From: Panorpa germanica
Taxonomy: Eukaryota > Arthropoda > Insecta > Mecoptera > Panorpidae
DNA: 64,000 nt
Direction of reading: 5' to 3'
Assembly (NCBI GenBank): GCA_963678705.1
Contig: OY783205.1
Coordinates: forward strand, 25,845,034 to 25,909,033
Numbering within the stretch: the stretch's first letter is position 1; every line of letters starts with the position of its first letter. The notes beneath the pieces were generated by a model. The model was not told the origin of the DNA, did not search any database, and saw only the letters and a list, made by a program, of their open reading frames with translations. Below, in pieces: positions 32,082-44,212 of this stretch. Made by a program: the position numbers and the translations under genes.

Positions 32082-35000
32082 AATGTATCAATAAGCAATG
32101 AGTATAATATTTCATCGACCAAAAATACAAAGTACGGCAATAATTAATAGCTTAAAAAAAATACTACATACTATGAAAAATTCCTAAGTGATCTAACGAT
32201 AAAAATCCAATATATGTAGATGTAAGAGCCCTTGCTAGTACCTGCAGAAACCATATATTTCGAAGCCTATATATTTTCACCTTTTTAGTTCACTATTCAT
32301 TCATATATATGTACATAAAAGATGATACTAATGTAACAAAATAGTAAAGGGTTAAAATAAGATCTTTAACAAACGTTACCCCATTGCTTGTCTTATATAA
32401 GAGGTTAACTCTCGCATTAATTAGCATTACTACCCCTGTGAGACCTAAAACACCTACCCTAGAAACACTAAATACCCTCAAACAATCCCTCAGTGAATGC
32501 TAAGTTTAAAGTAGAAAGGATAACTTAAGGAGAGGCTGGTACATTAGAACGTTTTAGTATTAAGATAATATTTAAATTTATGCTTTCTTGCAAACATATA
32601 TTGTATATATTTATGGTTAATTTGCTTATTTAGGGGTTGAATATTACCTTCATTTCGCAAAAGGGTATTATTTTATAGTTATGAATTATTTACATGGTTT
32701 TTTAATTGTTATTTACTATAATTCGATATTATGTATGTAAAATTAATTAAAATTTAATTTATAGTTCGTTCTGTTAATAGTCGTACAAACCGCTTACTTG
32801 CTAAAGCAACTACTAAACTTTTTATAACAATAAAAGAGTGAATTCTTCAATAAAACAGCAGGTACAAAAGAAGGTCAATATACCCAACAGGTGTACAAAT
32901 AGGTCAATGTGACAGCAGGTATATAAAGAAAAACCCTCATGAAATAAATGTATCGTTTGTGGTCATTCCAATAAGTCAATTTTGCATAAAATTTATCAGC
33001 TTCATTTTGAACAACAGCTATTGTAGGTAGTAGGCTTTTAAAAACAGCTCCATCACAGTCCTTTCCAATGTAGAACATCAATTTCATGTTGATCTTCAGA
33101 ACCTTCTGATTCTTTCACAAGTAGTTTCAAGCTACTTGATAGCTATTAACATTACTTGCATAATAAAAACAGTCAAGTTATTGTACCAGAGGCAAAAGTA
33201 CATAATATTTCCCCTTCTGCAGCTGCAATAGGTCCTGGAGATGACATAAACAAAATAAATACCTATGTAGATGTTGTTTACCATTATTAAGATTCATTTT
33301 AATTACTACTATTATAACAATCAGTCAGGTACTTTGAGAAAACTGTCAAAGCATCAATCTAGGAGTATTATACAATCATAACCAGACATTCAGCACTTGC
33401 TAATCAGTTTCCAGTGTTGAAACGTAAGCATAACCACAAATCCTGACACTTGCATGCAAATTTAATTGTGTAAGAACTACTGTCAATTGTTTGTTGATAA
33501 CAATGGCAACAAAGTAGTAGGACAAGTTGTAGACAGGCTCAGAACGACAGTGTCTGAATATTTGGTAAATAGGATCAAACAAATATAAGAAATATAAGAC
33601 ACAAACTATTTACTAATGACACCTATATACCATAACCACAACAGAAAAGGTTAGAACCTTTACCTAAACAATTCTTTCCAAATACTTTTGCAATACATTA
33701 CAATTATTACTAAGTACAATAATATGTTTAATTATGATTCTACTTACAAGTGACAACGTTTGCAATCGTTATGAAGAAGCCGAAAGCCGCAGATAAGATC
33801 TTCCAGAAACTTTTTATAAACACTTGTTATTAAAGTTAAAAGTAAGTGTACACTATCACAATGAAACTATAAACTTTTTAGTAATAATATAATTAGAGAT
33901 CTATTAATTATTGAATTTTAATTAAATTTTAACCACGCACATTAGAAGTTACACGTCACCACGTTAGAAATTAAGACTGCATACTACCAACTAATTAACA
34001 CTAATGACAATACATATTGCATAATACAGAGTGACCACTGAACTATAATTTTTTTAATTAAAAAATTATTATAAAGTATTTAACAGTGAATAATATTTAA
34101 ATAAACACTAATATGTATTAATTATTATTTAAAATGTTAATTTACAAATAAATTTAATTAAAATAAAACATTTTCTTATGTATAAATATGCAGCTCTTAA
34201 GGTTTGAGTCTTTGCTTTTAGACTGTTGCAAAAAGTTGAAAAACATTAATTTATACATATTAATAAAAGAATTTTATAATTGAAATAGTAAGTAAATATT
34301 TTTAACTTGTTAAAAAAGCCAAAACCTTTTTTATAAATACATATATTTATAATTATTTTCAAATATTACCCCTACCAACGCAACAGGTTAAACTATGCAT
34401 ACGTGGAAGCGTTTGAATAGTACGTCGTGTCCGATTTAAAACGATTAAACTTTATTACTCCTAATTAAAATATTAATTTTAAATATATAATTAATGTATC
34501 CGCGTGTAAATAGTGTTATATTTGTTATTTAGTAAGTACAGAATACGTATAACTTATTACATTTATTACTTTGTCGTGGTTTGATTTCAAAAGATCTATC
34601 TATATTTTCTGTACTTCCTAACCTCCATTTTGACAAACCTTCTCTTTCAATACTTGTAACAATTAAAAGTTTTGTAATTAATTTCAAATTTATTATACAA
34701 TTATCTAAGTTTCATTCACAAAGTTCTATTTATTTTGGTTCTGATCTTCTATAAATTATGATTGTATATCCCCTGGTCCTTGGGCAGCTTATTTAATAAA
34801 TTTTAGAAACACTTAGAAGTAGATGTTTTGATAAAACTTTCCACTAAAATGATTACGTAATATAATATAAAATTTCTTTATCATGTAGCACTGCAATACC
34901 TCCCTAAATTTAATAAATGTAATAAGTTATATACTAATTTGTAAATACTTACTAGTACGTGTTGTGTTTGCCAGATTATTTTGTGTGTAACTCTTCTCTG

Positions 35001-37284
35001 ATGCCTTTTAATATTAAAATATAATTAAATTCGGTAGTGGACAATATTCTATATTAATAAATAGACCTTTTTTAATCTGGTAAAATAGTGTGTGTTTATG
35101 TGGGACATATTTGACATCTGCAGCTGCTCAGTCTGCATTTCTCAGAATCTGGTAAGTTCAATTTACTATTATTTTATTTGCATGAGCTGCATTAGCTGCA
35201 GAGTTATTTTTATTTTTTCTTGAGAACAGATAGACCTAGGTGTATTAAATGTGCAATAGAGATTTTGTTTATACTGCTAAAACAAACAGAAAACAAATAT
35301 TTTGTGTCATTAGTTATTTTTGATTATTCTGTTTGTATTTCTGATTTGTAAGTGGTTTTCTAAGAGCTGGGTGATTGGAATTTTGTATTTATTGTTTCTT
35401 TATAATAATGGTTAAAATAAACTACTTTTGGGTGGTGTAGTTTTTCGGTAATTGTCACAAGATGACTTTTATGCTTCTACACTAATGGTGTTCATTTTTA
35501 TTTTTGTTTAAGTAAGTTGAAACTTGTTAAGACATGTCTTGGACTGAATTTTCATATACACCTTGTTATTTTTTTGTTAAGTTAGTATATTTTTTTGTGT
35601 GTTTATATTATTAAATAAGAGAACTAGTATCTTTAATGTAAATTGCATTTATTTTGGTATGAGACTTTCTTTACAACACTACGAATCTTTGAAATCTTCA
35701 GTCCATTGTTTCTGGACTGTATTTTAAAGGGAGTAAGGGATCTCCCTGTCCCCTTTCCACCTTTTGTTACATTTTGTGCTGCTGTGAATTATTTATTTGG
35801 ATATATTTGATACTTGATATTGCGGAGTACATATTATAGAATAGTAAACTTATAAATACAACATATTCCTACTGTTATATACGAAAAGGGAGCTGAAACT
35901 CTGAAACTCTGAACCCCGAACTCAAGACCTCTGAATTCAAAATCAATTTTATTTATGTTTTGATGTTTCCATATTTCAAATCTCAAGAGAGTCCACAGAA
36001 TTCAAGTTGTTTCTGAAAGTACACTGCTAATATTAGTTATAATGAAAAATATATTTCTGTATTTTTCGAATGTACAACGTTCATATACTCGTATTCATGA
36101 AATAAATAAATCTGTCATAAATTATTGTTTGTAAACAAATATTCAAGGATAATGTTGCAAAAAATTTTATTTTTGTTGTTTTGTTTATATTTAGATATAA
36201 AAAGTAAATAATTAGCATGCAGTATCTGTTAATATATTATCAGTTTTAATTGAATATTTATCTTAAAAGAATTTATAATTGTCTTGCTGTTGATAGGATC
36301 AGGCTTGGTATAAACTGATAATAAGTTTGTACGGACGGGCTTTATACCTGGTATAAATTTTATAACAGGTTTATTTGTAAGGCGGTAACGGTTTGGTTTG
36401 ATTAAGATTAAGATTAAGTTATGGGAGTAGGATTTGGGTAGTAGTATGATAATTATGCTAGAGGAAGTGGCAGTACAGATTCGTTGGCGAAAACAGGACT
36501 GGGGTCCTAGAAAGCCTTTCAAAATATTAAAAAAGAAACAATTTATAATTTTTATACTAACTTGTAAAGAATTTATAATTTAAATATAAAAATTAAATAT
36601 ATAAATAACTGTCGCAATCTTTGATGTTTTTTCTTTATTTAATTTTTAAAATTTCTGGAAAACGGATCGTTCAAAATTTTAAGGTTTCATGAATTTAAGG
36701 TTTATCTAACATAACTAAAGTGACCTGTTACGTAAACAATTTTATCTAGTATACAAAGTTTTGTGATCTATTTTCAAAAGTTTCTTAATAAATAAATCTA
36801 CCTATTATGGATTATAAAATGTTAAGAATACCCTTTTAGGATTAGGCACTTTTGAAATAGTTATAAAATAAAATCCTTTTAAATTAAATATTACAAGGTT
36901 TTGTTTAAGTAAAATATTACACTATTTAAAGGAATATTCATGTTTTGTGTTTGGTGGGAATATTTGGGTGGGCGTTTTTGGAAAACCTAAATAGAGTGTA
37001 ATTTTATGCGTTATCAACTAAATGCTGTATTTTATACATATAAGGCTTGCAGATGTAAAGGGATGTAAGTGACAAAAGTAAAATTCTTCAGACAACGAAT
37101 TTAAAATTAAGATCGTATAAGCGTTTTCGTTCAGTAGGTTTTAGAATTCAAGCTATATAGTAAATTCTGTCCAAGTTTTCGTTTATGTCTCTGTGCCACT
37201 AAATAGTTTACTACATCTTCTATCGTTTGCGCTGGTTATCTCAAATTTTCAAAATTTATCACTTACATTCATTATAATATTATT
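32082..37284. other. Intergenic, no firm gene
   Basis: AT-rich. On the minus strand, 33187-33830 has exon-like pieces: a donor GTAAGT at 33747-33742, an acceptor ATTCAG at 33559-33554 and an acceptor CTCCAG at 33240-33235 before a 16-codon open piece (GPIAAAEGEILCTFASG). The frame across the first join stops after about 26 codons, so no gene is called. A CTGCAG…GGTAAGT pair at about 35118-35156 on the plus strand could flank a tiny exon. The rest holds nothing recognisable. Confidence 0.4.
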
Positions 37285-38274
37285 TGTAACCCTACCCCTT
37301 ATATCTTCTATCTATATATGGTGGTAGTTACTTATTTTATGAGAGCGATTTTACAATCGTCTCAAGCGAAGATTCTTTTAGAGATCTGGATCTCCTTGAG
37401 TCGGATGACCTAAGCTAATTGTGGAGGTATATATATCTATCAGGACTTATTACCTCATCTAATCATATTACATAAATATATTAGGTTTTACTTACTTTTT
37501 GTACTTTTTGCAGGCAGCTTCCTCTGCTTTGGACAATCACTTTATTTAACGCGACACGACCGTTAACTCTAAGTACTTTACAATATTAAACAAGGGATTC
37601 ATTAACACTTAATTCTTTATTATTCAAATACTAATTTAATACAAATCTTAGTAATTTTAATAATCTTTATGTCAAAGCGACTGACTAATACCCGAACCAC
37701 CGACTAAGGGGCGCTACTCCCTTATTAGACGGGGCTGATTAGACAGACCTTTCGATTGACGTCTCCACGTACTAACTGGTTGATTGATCTTGATGGACTG
37801 ACCCCCTCTACTCTCTTAAACTAAGCTTATATAGTTTAAAGGTCTTTGTTTCAAAAGATGACCTCATTTAAACTCAAATGTTATTTCGTCATCCCTACTT
37901 AAATCAAATGACATTCCGTCATCAGTTCTTTGGACTTTTCATATTTGGTTTTAATATAAACATTATTTGAATCTCCACGTGCCTCACGCCCAAAAGCTAC
38001 ACGTGTCTTAAACAAAGGAAGTTAATTAATATTTCTCTTAAAAGTTATTGTAAATACTGCGTCAGCAATTTTGATTATGATACTAATATACGGACATGGT
38101 TCTCTCGATAAAGCAATACTTAATGTAAATAATGTTCGCGACAATTAGACGCCTAAAACTATTAAAACTACTTTGTATGTGAACATTCCAATGGTTCCTA
38201 AATAGTTAGTTAAAATATATTATCAATAATTAATGAATCTATAATAATCTATATATATATATGGGACTGTTACA
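37285..38274 (-). repeat. 3' LTR of Gag-only element (990 bp)
   Basis: Left LTR on the plus strand. Ends TGTAAC / GTTACA. It contains a short (TA)n run near its right edge and an AAGTAAGT donor-like site when read on the minus strand (about 37495). Confidence 0.95.
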
Positions 38275-38289
38275 TTGCTTCCCGTTTTT
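38275..38289 (-). promoter_or_regulatory. Polypurine tract candidate
   Basis: On the minus strand AAAAACGGGAAGCAA sits directly against the 3' LTR, the expected position and composition for the plus-strand primer of an LTR retrotransposon. Confidence 0.6.
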
Positions 38290-41200
38290 AAATTAAAATC
38301 TATAATCCAATGATTATAATTTTATTAGTCTTTCCCGTATTTCTAGATTCATTCATAATTGAAACCTTAATAAAATAAATGTAATTTAAAATTTAAATCA
38401 ATCATATATAGTCGTTGATAATCAAAATAATTCTTCTTTATCTGCTTTATGTAGGTGATTTTGTTCTCATAGTTTCATAACAATATGCGAGTAACTTTGA
38501 TAAATAAGTGAATACTTTTCTTCGTTTCGAATACGCTCTGCCTCGGTTTGTTTTCGAATGCGTCCTTCCCTACTGCTTTGCATCTTAGCATAGGTTTCAT
38601 ATTTCATATAAACAATACTGATAGTTTTTAATGGTTTATAGTATTTGTAAATTCTTCTTCTGTTTACAATACTTGTAGTACACACATGATTATGTTTTCT
38701 TCTTAAGTGATTACTGCTTCACTTTCTTAGACCCTCAATTTCTTCTCGATTATTCACAGACTTCGTCATTTTCGTATTGTTTTCTTCATCTTTCAATATG
38801 CATCGATTTCATCGGAATCTTCATCTCATAACGACTTGCATTCTGGTAGTTTCTCTCGTACATTCGATCATTGACTCGTTCAAGTATTCACACTTATTAC
38901 CTTAGTCTTACGCATTATGAAAATCAACTACTAGTCTCCTCCTTCAGTTCTTCGTTGTTGTAAATGCTGCAATTTATACTCTTACGTAATTATCTTAATT
39001 ATAAATTCATTTTCTGTCTTCTTTTTCTATAATTTCTTACAATTGACATAACAAATTTGGCTCTTGTATAGCTCTTTTACTAATAATTCGATTAACTTTA
39101 CTTGGAAGTTATAGTTATTACAAAATATGAATTTATTTCATAACATATCTTAATTTCTAGTTATTTTAATTATATTTTAAACATAACATGTAAATATCTT
39201 ACGGCATGTGTTTCTTTTTTAAATATCATCAATCTCTTCTTACTTTTTTTTCTTTGATTGTTCTATATATGTTTTCCAACTTTGCAATATTTATGCCATA
39301 AATTATTTTCATACCTCTTACAAACTACTGTTAATTCTACATAATAATGAAATTTAATGTAAACATATTTTTTTCTTTAATTAAAATACAAATTTAACTT
39401 TTCTCTTAAATTTAGAATCAATATTTCATACTTTAGTTTATTCTTTTATTAACGAATGTTTTAATGAACTTATTCTCATTTACTGTATTTTTCATTTAAC
39501 AAATTTATTATATTTATTTTTTTTCAAATCAAAACATTATTCTAAACATGGTTATATCAAAAATTATTTTTAAATCTATTTATTATTTTTAAACAACAAA
39601 ATCTTAATTTTATAGATACTTTACTCAAATACTATAGTCAAGGTAAACATAATTATTAAACTTCAACACTTGTTACTTGAATTTAAATCAACTTCTTTAT
39701 ATTCGCATGTAGTTTTACATGTGCTTCACAAAATAAAATTTCTTTTTCTCTATATTATATCTCAATGCAATTTAACATTACAAGTGTTCAAATTTTCAAT
39801 GAATACCTCTTATCAATTTTCAAATCTTCTTCTTTCTCTATTAAAGTTTCCAAAACAATCTGTGAACAGAAAAACATTTTAATTTATTCAATATTTATGA
39901 TATAAAATCTTCAATTAAGTCATCTTATCCTGTTTGCTGTATTCATCATGTATCTTGTCATCTGAAATTATATAGCATTAGTATATCTCAATAAAAACAT
40001 AAAAATAATTATTCTTTAAACGTTATTGTTACTCATGTTTCGTACATCTGTAACTTCTGGTCTAGTTTGTATATTATTGTACCCTTATCTAATTTATGTT
40101 CTCCAACCCCCTGTTAGAAATCTTATTTATGTTCACTTATATTCTCAAGTGTTAATTTCTTCTATGACCTTTCTGACTCGAATTTCAATACATCTGTTAC
40201 AAATAACTTTAGTCTCTAATTATATGTTTATTTTCTCAACTCATGACCTTTCTGTTTTTATGTTTCTTTTACTCGTAAAATATTAAAGTACCATATTAGT
40301 CTCATTTAACTATTTTAACGACAAAATAATCCCCTTTTTAAAATTGACCTCAACTAATTTTATGTTTGTAACAAAAGTTTATATTTTTATTCCAATTCTA
40401 TACTCTTACACATTATTCAAATTACGCTGTTCATTTATTATGTTTCTTAACCCTTTAATATCGCTTTCTACCGTTCTATTTAAATCTCAAGTTTTCTTTA
40501 AACTTTAACCCATTATTTACTTTTCTGTTTTAAATTTCTTAAAATCAAAATCTAATTATACATTTAACCATATCATAATTAATTAATTGTTAATCCTAAA
40601 TCTTAATGTATCATAATATATTACTAGAGTGTGTGAAAAATGTCTACTTTTACTTGTATCTATACTCATTATGTTAATGTTTTATTTTACTGACCGTATG
40701 TTTTATTACTTTTCGAATTGTTTTACTTCATTCAAATTTGCGTGTTCTTTATTTCATCAACGTCGATTTGCAACTAATCATTATTACATATTCAATAAAT
40801 ATCTACTTATCCGTAGCTCATTGTACACGTTTTAGTACTTCATAACTTTTTCTTATTCAATTTCCTGGTTTCCTTTAAACCGTTCATCTGGGTTTCCTAT
40901 TACCCGTTCATACCGATTTCCATTTTCGGCGATAACTCAATAGTTCCATACTTCTTGGTTTCCTTTAAACCGTTCATACCGATTTCCATTTTCGGCGATA
41001 ACTCAATAGTTCCATAAACTTTATTTTCATCATTATTTCAGTATTCAAATATCTCATAGTCAATAAATAACTCATAGCAAATCACGAATACAATCGACTC
41101 TCTTTAATTCCTAGCTAGCACTCATATCAAATCTTTTTAAAATCATACGTCTATAACAACAATGCTACAATACTTTCTGTTCAGAAAAAAAATCATTTTA

Positions 41201-41414
41201 ATAGCTCATCTGTGTAACTCTTAAACAAAACTATCTTTACACTCTAGAACACGTTTACTGTTAAAATTATCCTTCCTATTTTCAAAATTTCTTATTGTTA
41301 CTTTATAAAATGATACTTATGATCTATTCTAACATTCAAATGTTCTTATTCTATGCAACTTTAGTTCAATTAACAATCATCTTTATCCGATTTTTCTAGT
41401 TAAAATACTCTCTG
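38290..41414 (-). other. Pol-less internal region of Gag-only element
   Basis: About 3.1 kb where RT, RNase H and integrase would be expected, but no frame of more than ~90 codons and no DTG, YxDD or HHCC motif was found on either strand. One basic 72-codon frame (38685-38467, minus; …GRIRKQTEAERIRNEEKY…) is unrecognised. A repeat at 40867-41016 has two copies of a ~60-90-bp unit (GGTTTCCTTTAAACCGTTCAT; TTCGGCGATAACTCAATAG). Confidence 0.7.
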
Positions 41415-42776
41415 TTATTCTCTAATGTCTAACGGCAAATTAATCTGTTTAACGCTTACTACTAATGTTTCCTTAAACATCGTCTTAATTAGAATCATGA
41501 AATAAATGCTTAACTTAATAAGTGCGAAAATTCCTAAAATTAATCTTTTAAAATTACTCATCATTAATAAATCAATCAATTTACTTTGCAAATTATACTC
41601 TCTTTTTCTTAAAACAATAGCAATATTATCTCTCTCAACATGTATATTTTCTTCCAGGCTTAAGCTAATAGTATTCGCAACTATTCTATCTGTTACAGAT
41701 TCCCTTACATCTTTTACATTTTTTCCAATTCTCTTTTCATCAATAATTATTTCGTTTATAGTGCCCTCACTGAATAAATCTTTATCATCGCGGCTAGAAT
41801 CTATTTTTTCTAACTCTTTATCAATTATACTTTCTTGTATATTCTCACATAGTTTATCTACTTTTATCGTATCCTTATTTAAGCCCTTAATATCCCGACA
41901 TGTTTCTACTAACCCGTTAACAATGCTATCTTGTTCAAATTCTACTTCAATATCATTATTTGCCTGTAAATTATTTTCTTCGGTAACTAATTCTTTCGTA
42001 CCCTTTTTATGGACTAAATCTGTCCTGTCACTGTATAATTCTATCGATGTATTTACGTCATTTCTATCGATTTTATTTACTTTTGAACTTTCGTTTAGTT
42101 CGTCTAGTCCTATACTAAACTTATTAGAGTTTGTATCCTCGCTTTCAACATTATCAAATCTTTCAAAATGTACGCTGTCTTGTACATATCTGTTACTTAA
42201 CGTTAAAGTACTTCGGTTTTCTTTTAATTCTATATATTCTGCTAAAGCTAAGGCTTCGACCAATGTTTTTGGATTTTCGTAATCAACAAATCTAGAATAG
42301 CTGTTACGTAAGCCCAATATAAATCTGTTTAAAATCTTATGCTGTAATTCCATTAATTGTAATTCTCGTTTACTTTGTTCAAAACTGATATTAATTGTTT
42401 TTCTAGCTAATTCTGCTACTCTTTCTGAAAAACTAAAAACAGACTCTCCATGGTTTTGTTTACAAGAATTAAAATCAAATTCTGCTTTCATTAACTCTGC
42501 AGGTCTACGACAATTGTATTTGTTAAGTAATTCCATCTTAATTTTTTCATAATCTTTTAATTCTGTTCGAGTTAAAACAATATGTAGAAATTCTAGAACC
42601 TTTGCGTTCAACTTTACAGATAATGCAAAAACCCTTTCTTTATTATTCCAACTAAAAGCATCTGATATTCTCTCTAATTGACTCAAAAATAACGTAATAC
42701 TATCTTTTTCTTCAAATACCCGTAAGAACTGTAAACCTTCTTCCAACTTTTTAAATCTTTCTATTAAATTATCCAT
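41415..42776 (-). CDS. Gag-like protein with C-terminal membrane-like helix
   Basis: 453 residues on the minus strand, ATG in AAAAATGG context. Residues ~20-190 fit the Ty3/gypsy Gag pattern: FLSQLERISDAFSWNNKERV near 30-49, then a long helical stretch with RTELKDYEKIKMELLNKY, and ILNRFILGLRNSYSRF. There are no CCHC zinc knuckles. Instead, a long acidic, Asn/Asp/Glu-rich region follows (~200-395). Then a hydrophobic stretch at about 412-434 (RLILGIFALIKLSIYFMILI) could span a membrane, with a 19-residue tail after it. It is the only sizeable ORF of its element. The particle-forming role is inferred from the Gag fold; the membrane role is speculation. The frame is intact, unlike most repeats around it, suggesting that it matters for transposition. 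Confidence 0.8.
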   Translation of the reverse strand: MDNLIERFKKLEEGLQFLRVFEEKDSITLFLSQLERISDAFSWNNKERVFALSVKLNAKVLEFLHIVLTRTELKDYEKIKMELLNKYNCRRPAELMKAEFDFNSCKQNHGESVFSFSERVAELARKTINISFEQSKRELQLMELQHKILNRFILGLRNSYSRFVDYENPKTLVEALALAEYIELKENRSTLTLSNRYVQDSVHFERFDNVESEDTNSNKFSIGLDELNESSKVNKIDRNDVNTSIELYSDRTDLVHKKGTKELVTEENNLQANNDIEVEFEQDSIVNGLVETCRDIKGLNKDTIKVDKLCENIQESIIDKELEKIDSSRDDKDLFSEGTINEIIIDEKRIGKNVKDVRESVTDRIVANTISLSLEENIHVERDNIAIVLRKREYNLQSKLIDLLMMSNFKRLILGIFALIKLSIYFMILIKTMFKETLVVSVKQINLPLDIRE

Positions 42777-42940
42777 TTTTAATACACGTAAATCAATCTA
42801 TTATTTCTTGTTATATTTAATTACCATTCTACAAAAATCATTTCAAAATATTACCCTTTTTATAATAATCATGTTAAATTCAATCAATACTCTTTAATTA
42901 CTTTATTTACGTTCCAAGTCTTTATATAAACAACGTTGTC

Positions 42941-43528
42941 CAAATCTGTTTCTTTTACATACTCGTAATATTCATAATCTTCGTTATATTTCTGTAGCTA
43001 TAACCAACTGAACCTTTACTATGTGACCCTAATAAATCACACACATTTATTACTCTCTTAAATGTTATACAACACTGATATCTTTCTCCGAAATTTAAAT
43101 ACATAACTGCAGTACTATTTGACATTTTAAAATCTTTCCTTTTTTCTTTAATAAACTTTCTTTAATAAACTTGTACAAATCTTTTAGACCCTTGTTAAAT
43201 TATTCCCTTTTTCAATTATTTAAACTTTTTACCACAAATCTGTTTCTTTTACATACTCGTAATATTCATAATCTTCGTTATATTTCTGTAGCTATAACCA
43301 ACTGAACCTTTACTATGTGACCCTAATAAATCACACACATTTATTACTCTCTTAAATGTTATACAACACTGATATCTTTCTCCGAAATTTAAATACATAA
43401 CTGCAGTACTATTTGACATTTTAAAATCTTTCCTTTTTTCTTTAATAAACTTTCTTTAATAAACTTGTACAAATCTTTTAGACCCTTGTTAAATTATTCC
43501 CTTTTTCAATTATTTAAACTTTTTACCA
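42941..43528. repeat. Perfect 294-bp tandem duplication
   Basis: Units 42941-43234 and 43235-43528 look identical over their whole length, implying a recent duplication or ongoing homogenisation within the leader. Confidence 0.9.
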
Positions 43529-43640
43529 TTTCTTTCCCATTATTCTTTTCTATAGGCATCCTATTTCTATTACATATATGAGGCATACGTTCACTACATA
43601 TACTGTATCGTCACAATTATTCTTATATCTGTTCTTTTCT

Positions 43641-43744
43641 AATTATTAATATGCAGTTGCTAGTTGCAATTAATAAACTATATCTCTTTTTTAATTATTA
43701 ATATGCAGTTGCTAGTTGCAATTAATAAGCTATATTTCTCTTTC
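43641..43744. repeat. 52-bp tandem duplication
   Basis: Two units with AATTATTAATATGCAGTTGC and TAGTTGCAATTAATAA, differing by only a few bases. Confidence 0.85.
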
Positions 43745-43925
43745 CCAGTTAATACAATTTTATCCTTTTTTCCCAGTTACTATAATTTATTCCTTTTTTC
43801 ACAATATTTCTTTTTCCCAGTTACTACAATTTATTCCTTTTTTCACAATATTTCTTTTTTTCCCAGTTACTACAATTTATTCCTTATTTCACAATTTATC
43901 TTTTTCCCAGTTACTAAGATTTACC
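43741..43925. repeat. Pyrimidine-rich tandem array
   Basis: Five units of about 28-46 bp, each starting CCCAGTTA (43743, 43771, 43816, 43862, 43906) followed by CTACAATTTATTCC and a T-rich run. Confidence 0.85.
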
Positions 43926-44191
43926 TCATTATTTTCAAAACTTAATGCCTTATTTATGCACTTAATGCCTTTTTTTCTCAATTACTCAAATTTCTGCCTT
44001 TTTTAATATCCCACAATTTTAATACCTTTTTTAACGTATCTCTCTTTTAAAATACCTTACAACTTCTATACCCTTTTTCTTTTAAATGTGACCCCACAAT
44101 TTCAATACCTCTCTTTTAACATATTTCTCTTTTAATACACCTCTTTTCAATACACCCCACAATTTCAATACCTCTCTTTTTCTTTTAAATT

Positions 44192-44209
44192 ATCCCACTT
44201 CTGACACCA
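44192..44209 (-). promoter_or_regulatory. tRNA-Leu primer binding site
   Basis: On the minus strand TGGTGTCAGAAGTGGGAT starts three bases inside the 5' LTR end. It begins with TGG (complement of CCA) and matches the 3' end of animal tRNA-Leu as I know it. This fixes the element's orientation independently of the ORF. Confidence 0.85.
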
Positions 44210-44212
44210 AAA

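Larger units (their letters stand above)
42777..44191 (-). other. Repeat-rich leader of Gag-only element
   Basis: About 1.4 kb between primer site and Gag ATG. It is purine-rich on the element's sense strand and has no long frame except low-complexity ones. It is built from several tandem arrays listed separately. It may be packaging or internal ribosome entry sequence (inference). Confidence 0.65.

Noticed and set aside
41506..42282. 258-codon open frame on the plus strand
   Set aside because: It is antisense to the Gag ORF at 42776-41415. Its Ser/Leu-rich low-complexity product follows from the Gag codons, and the element's primer site fixes the minus orientation.
43664..44006. Two 93-96-codon Phe/Ser-rich frames
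   Set aside because: Products of the pyrimidine-rich tandem array in the Gag-only element's leader.
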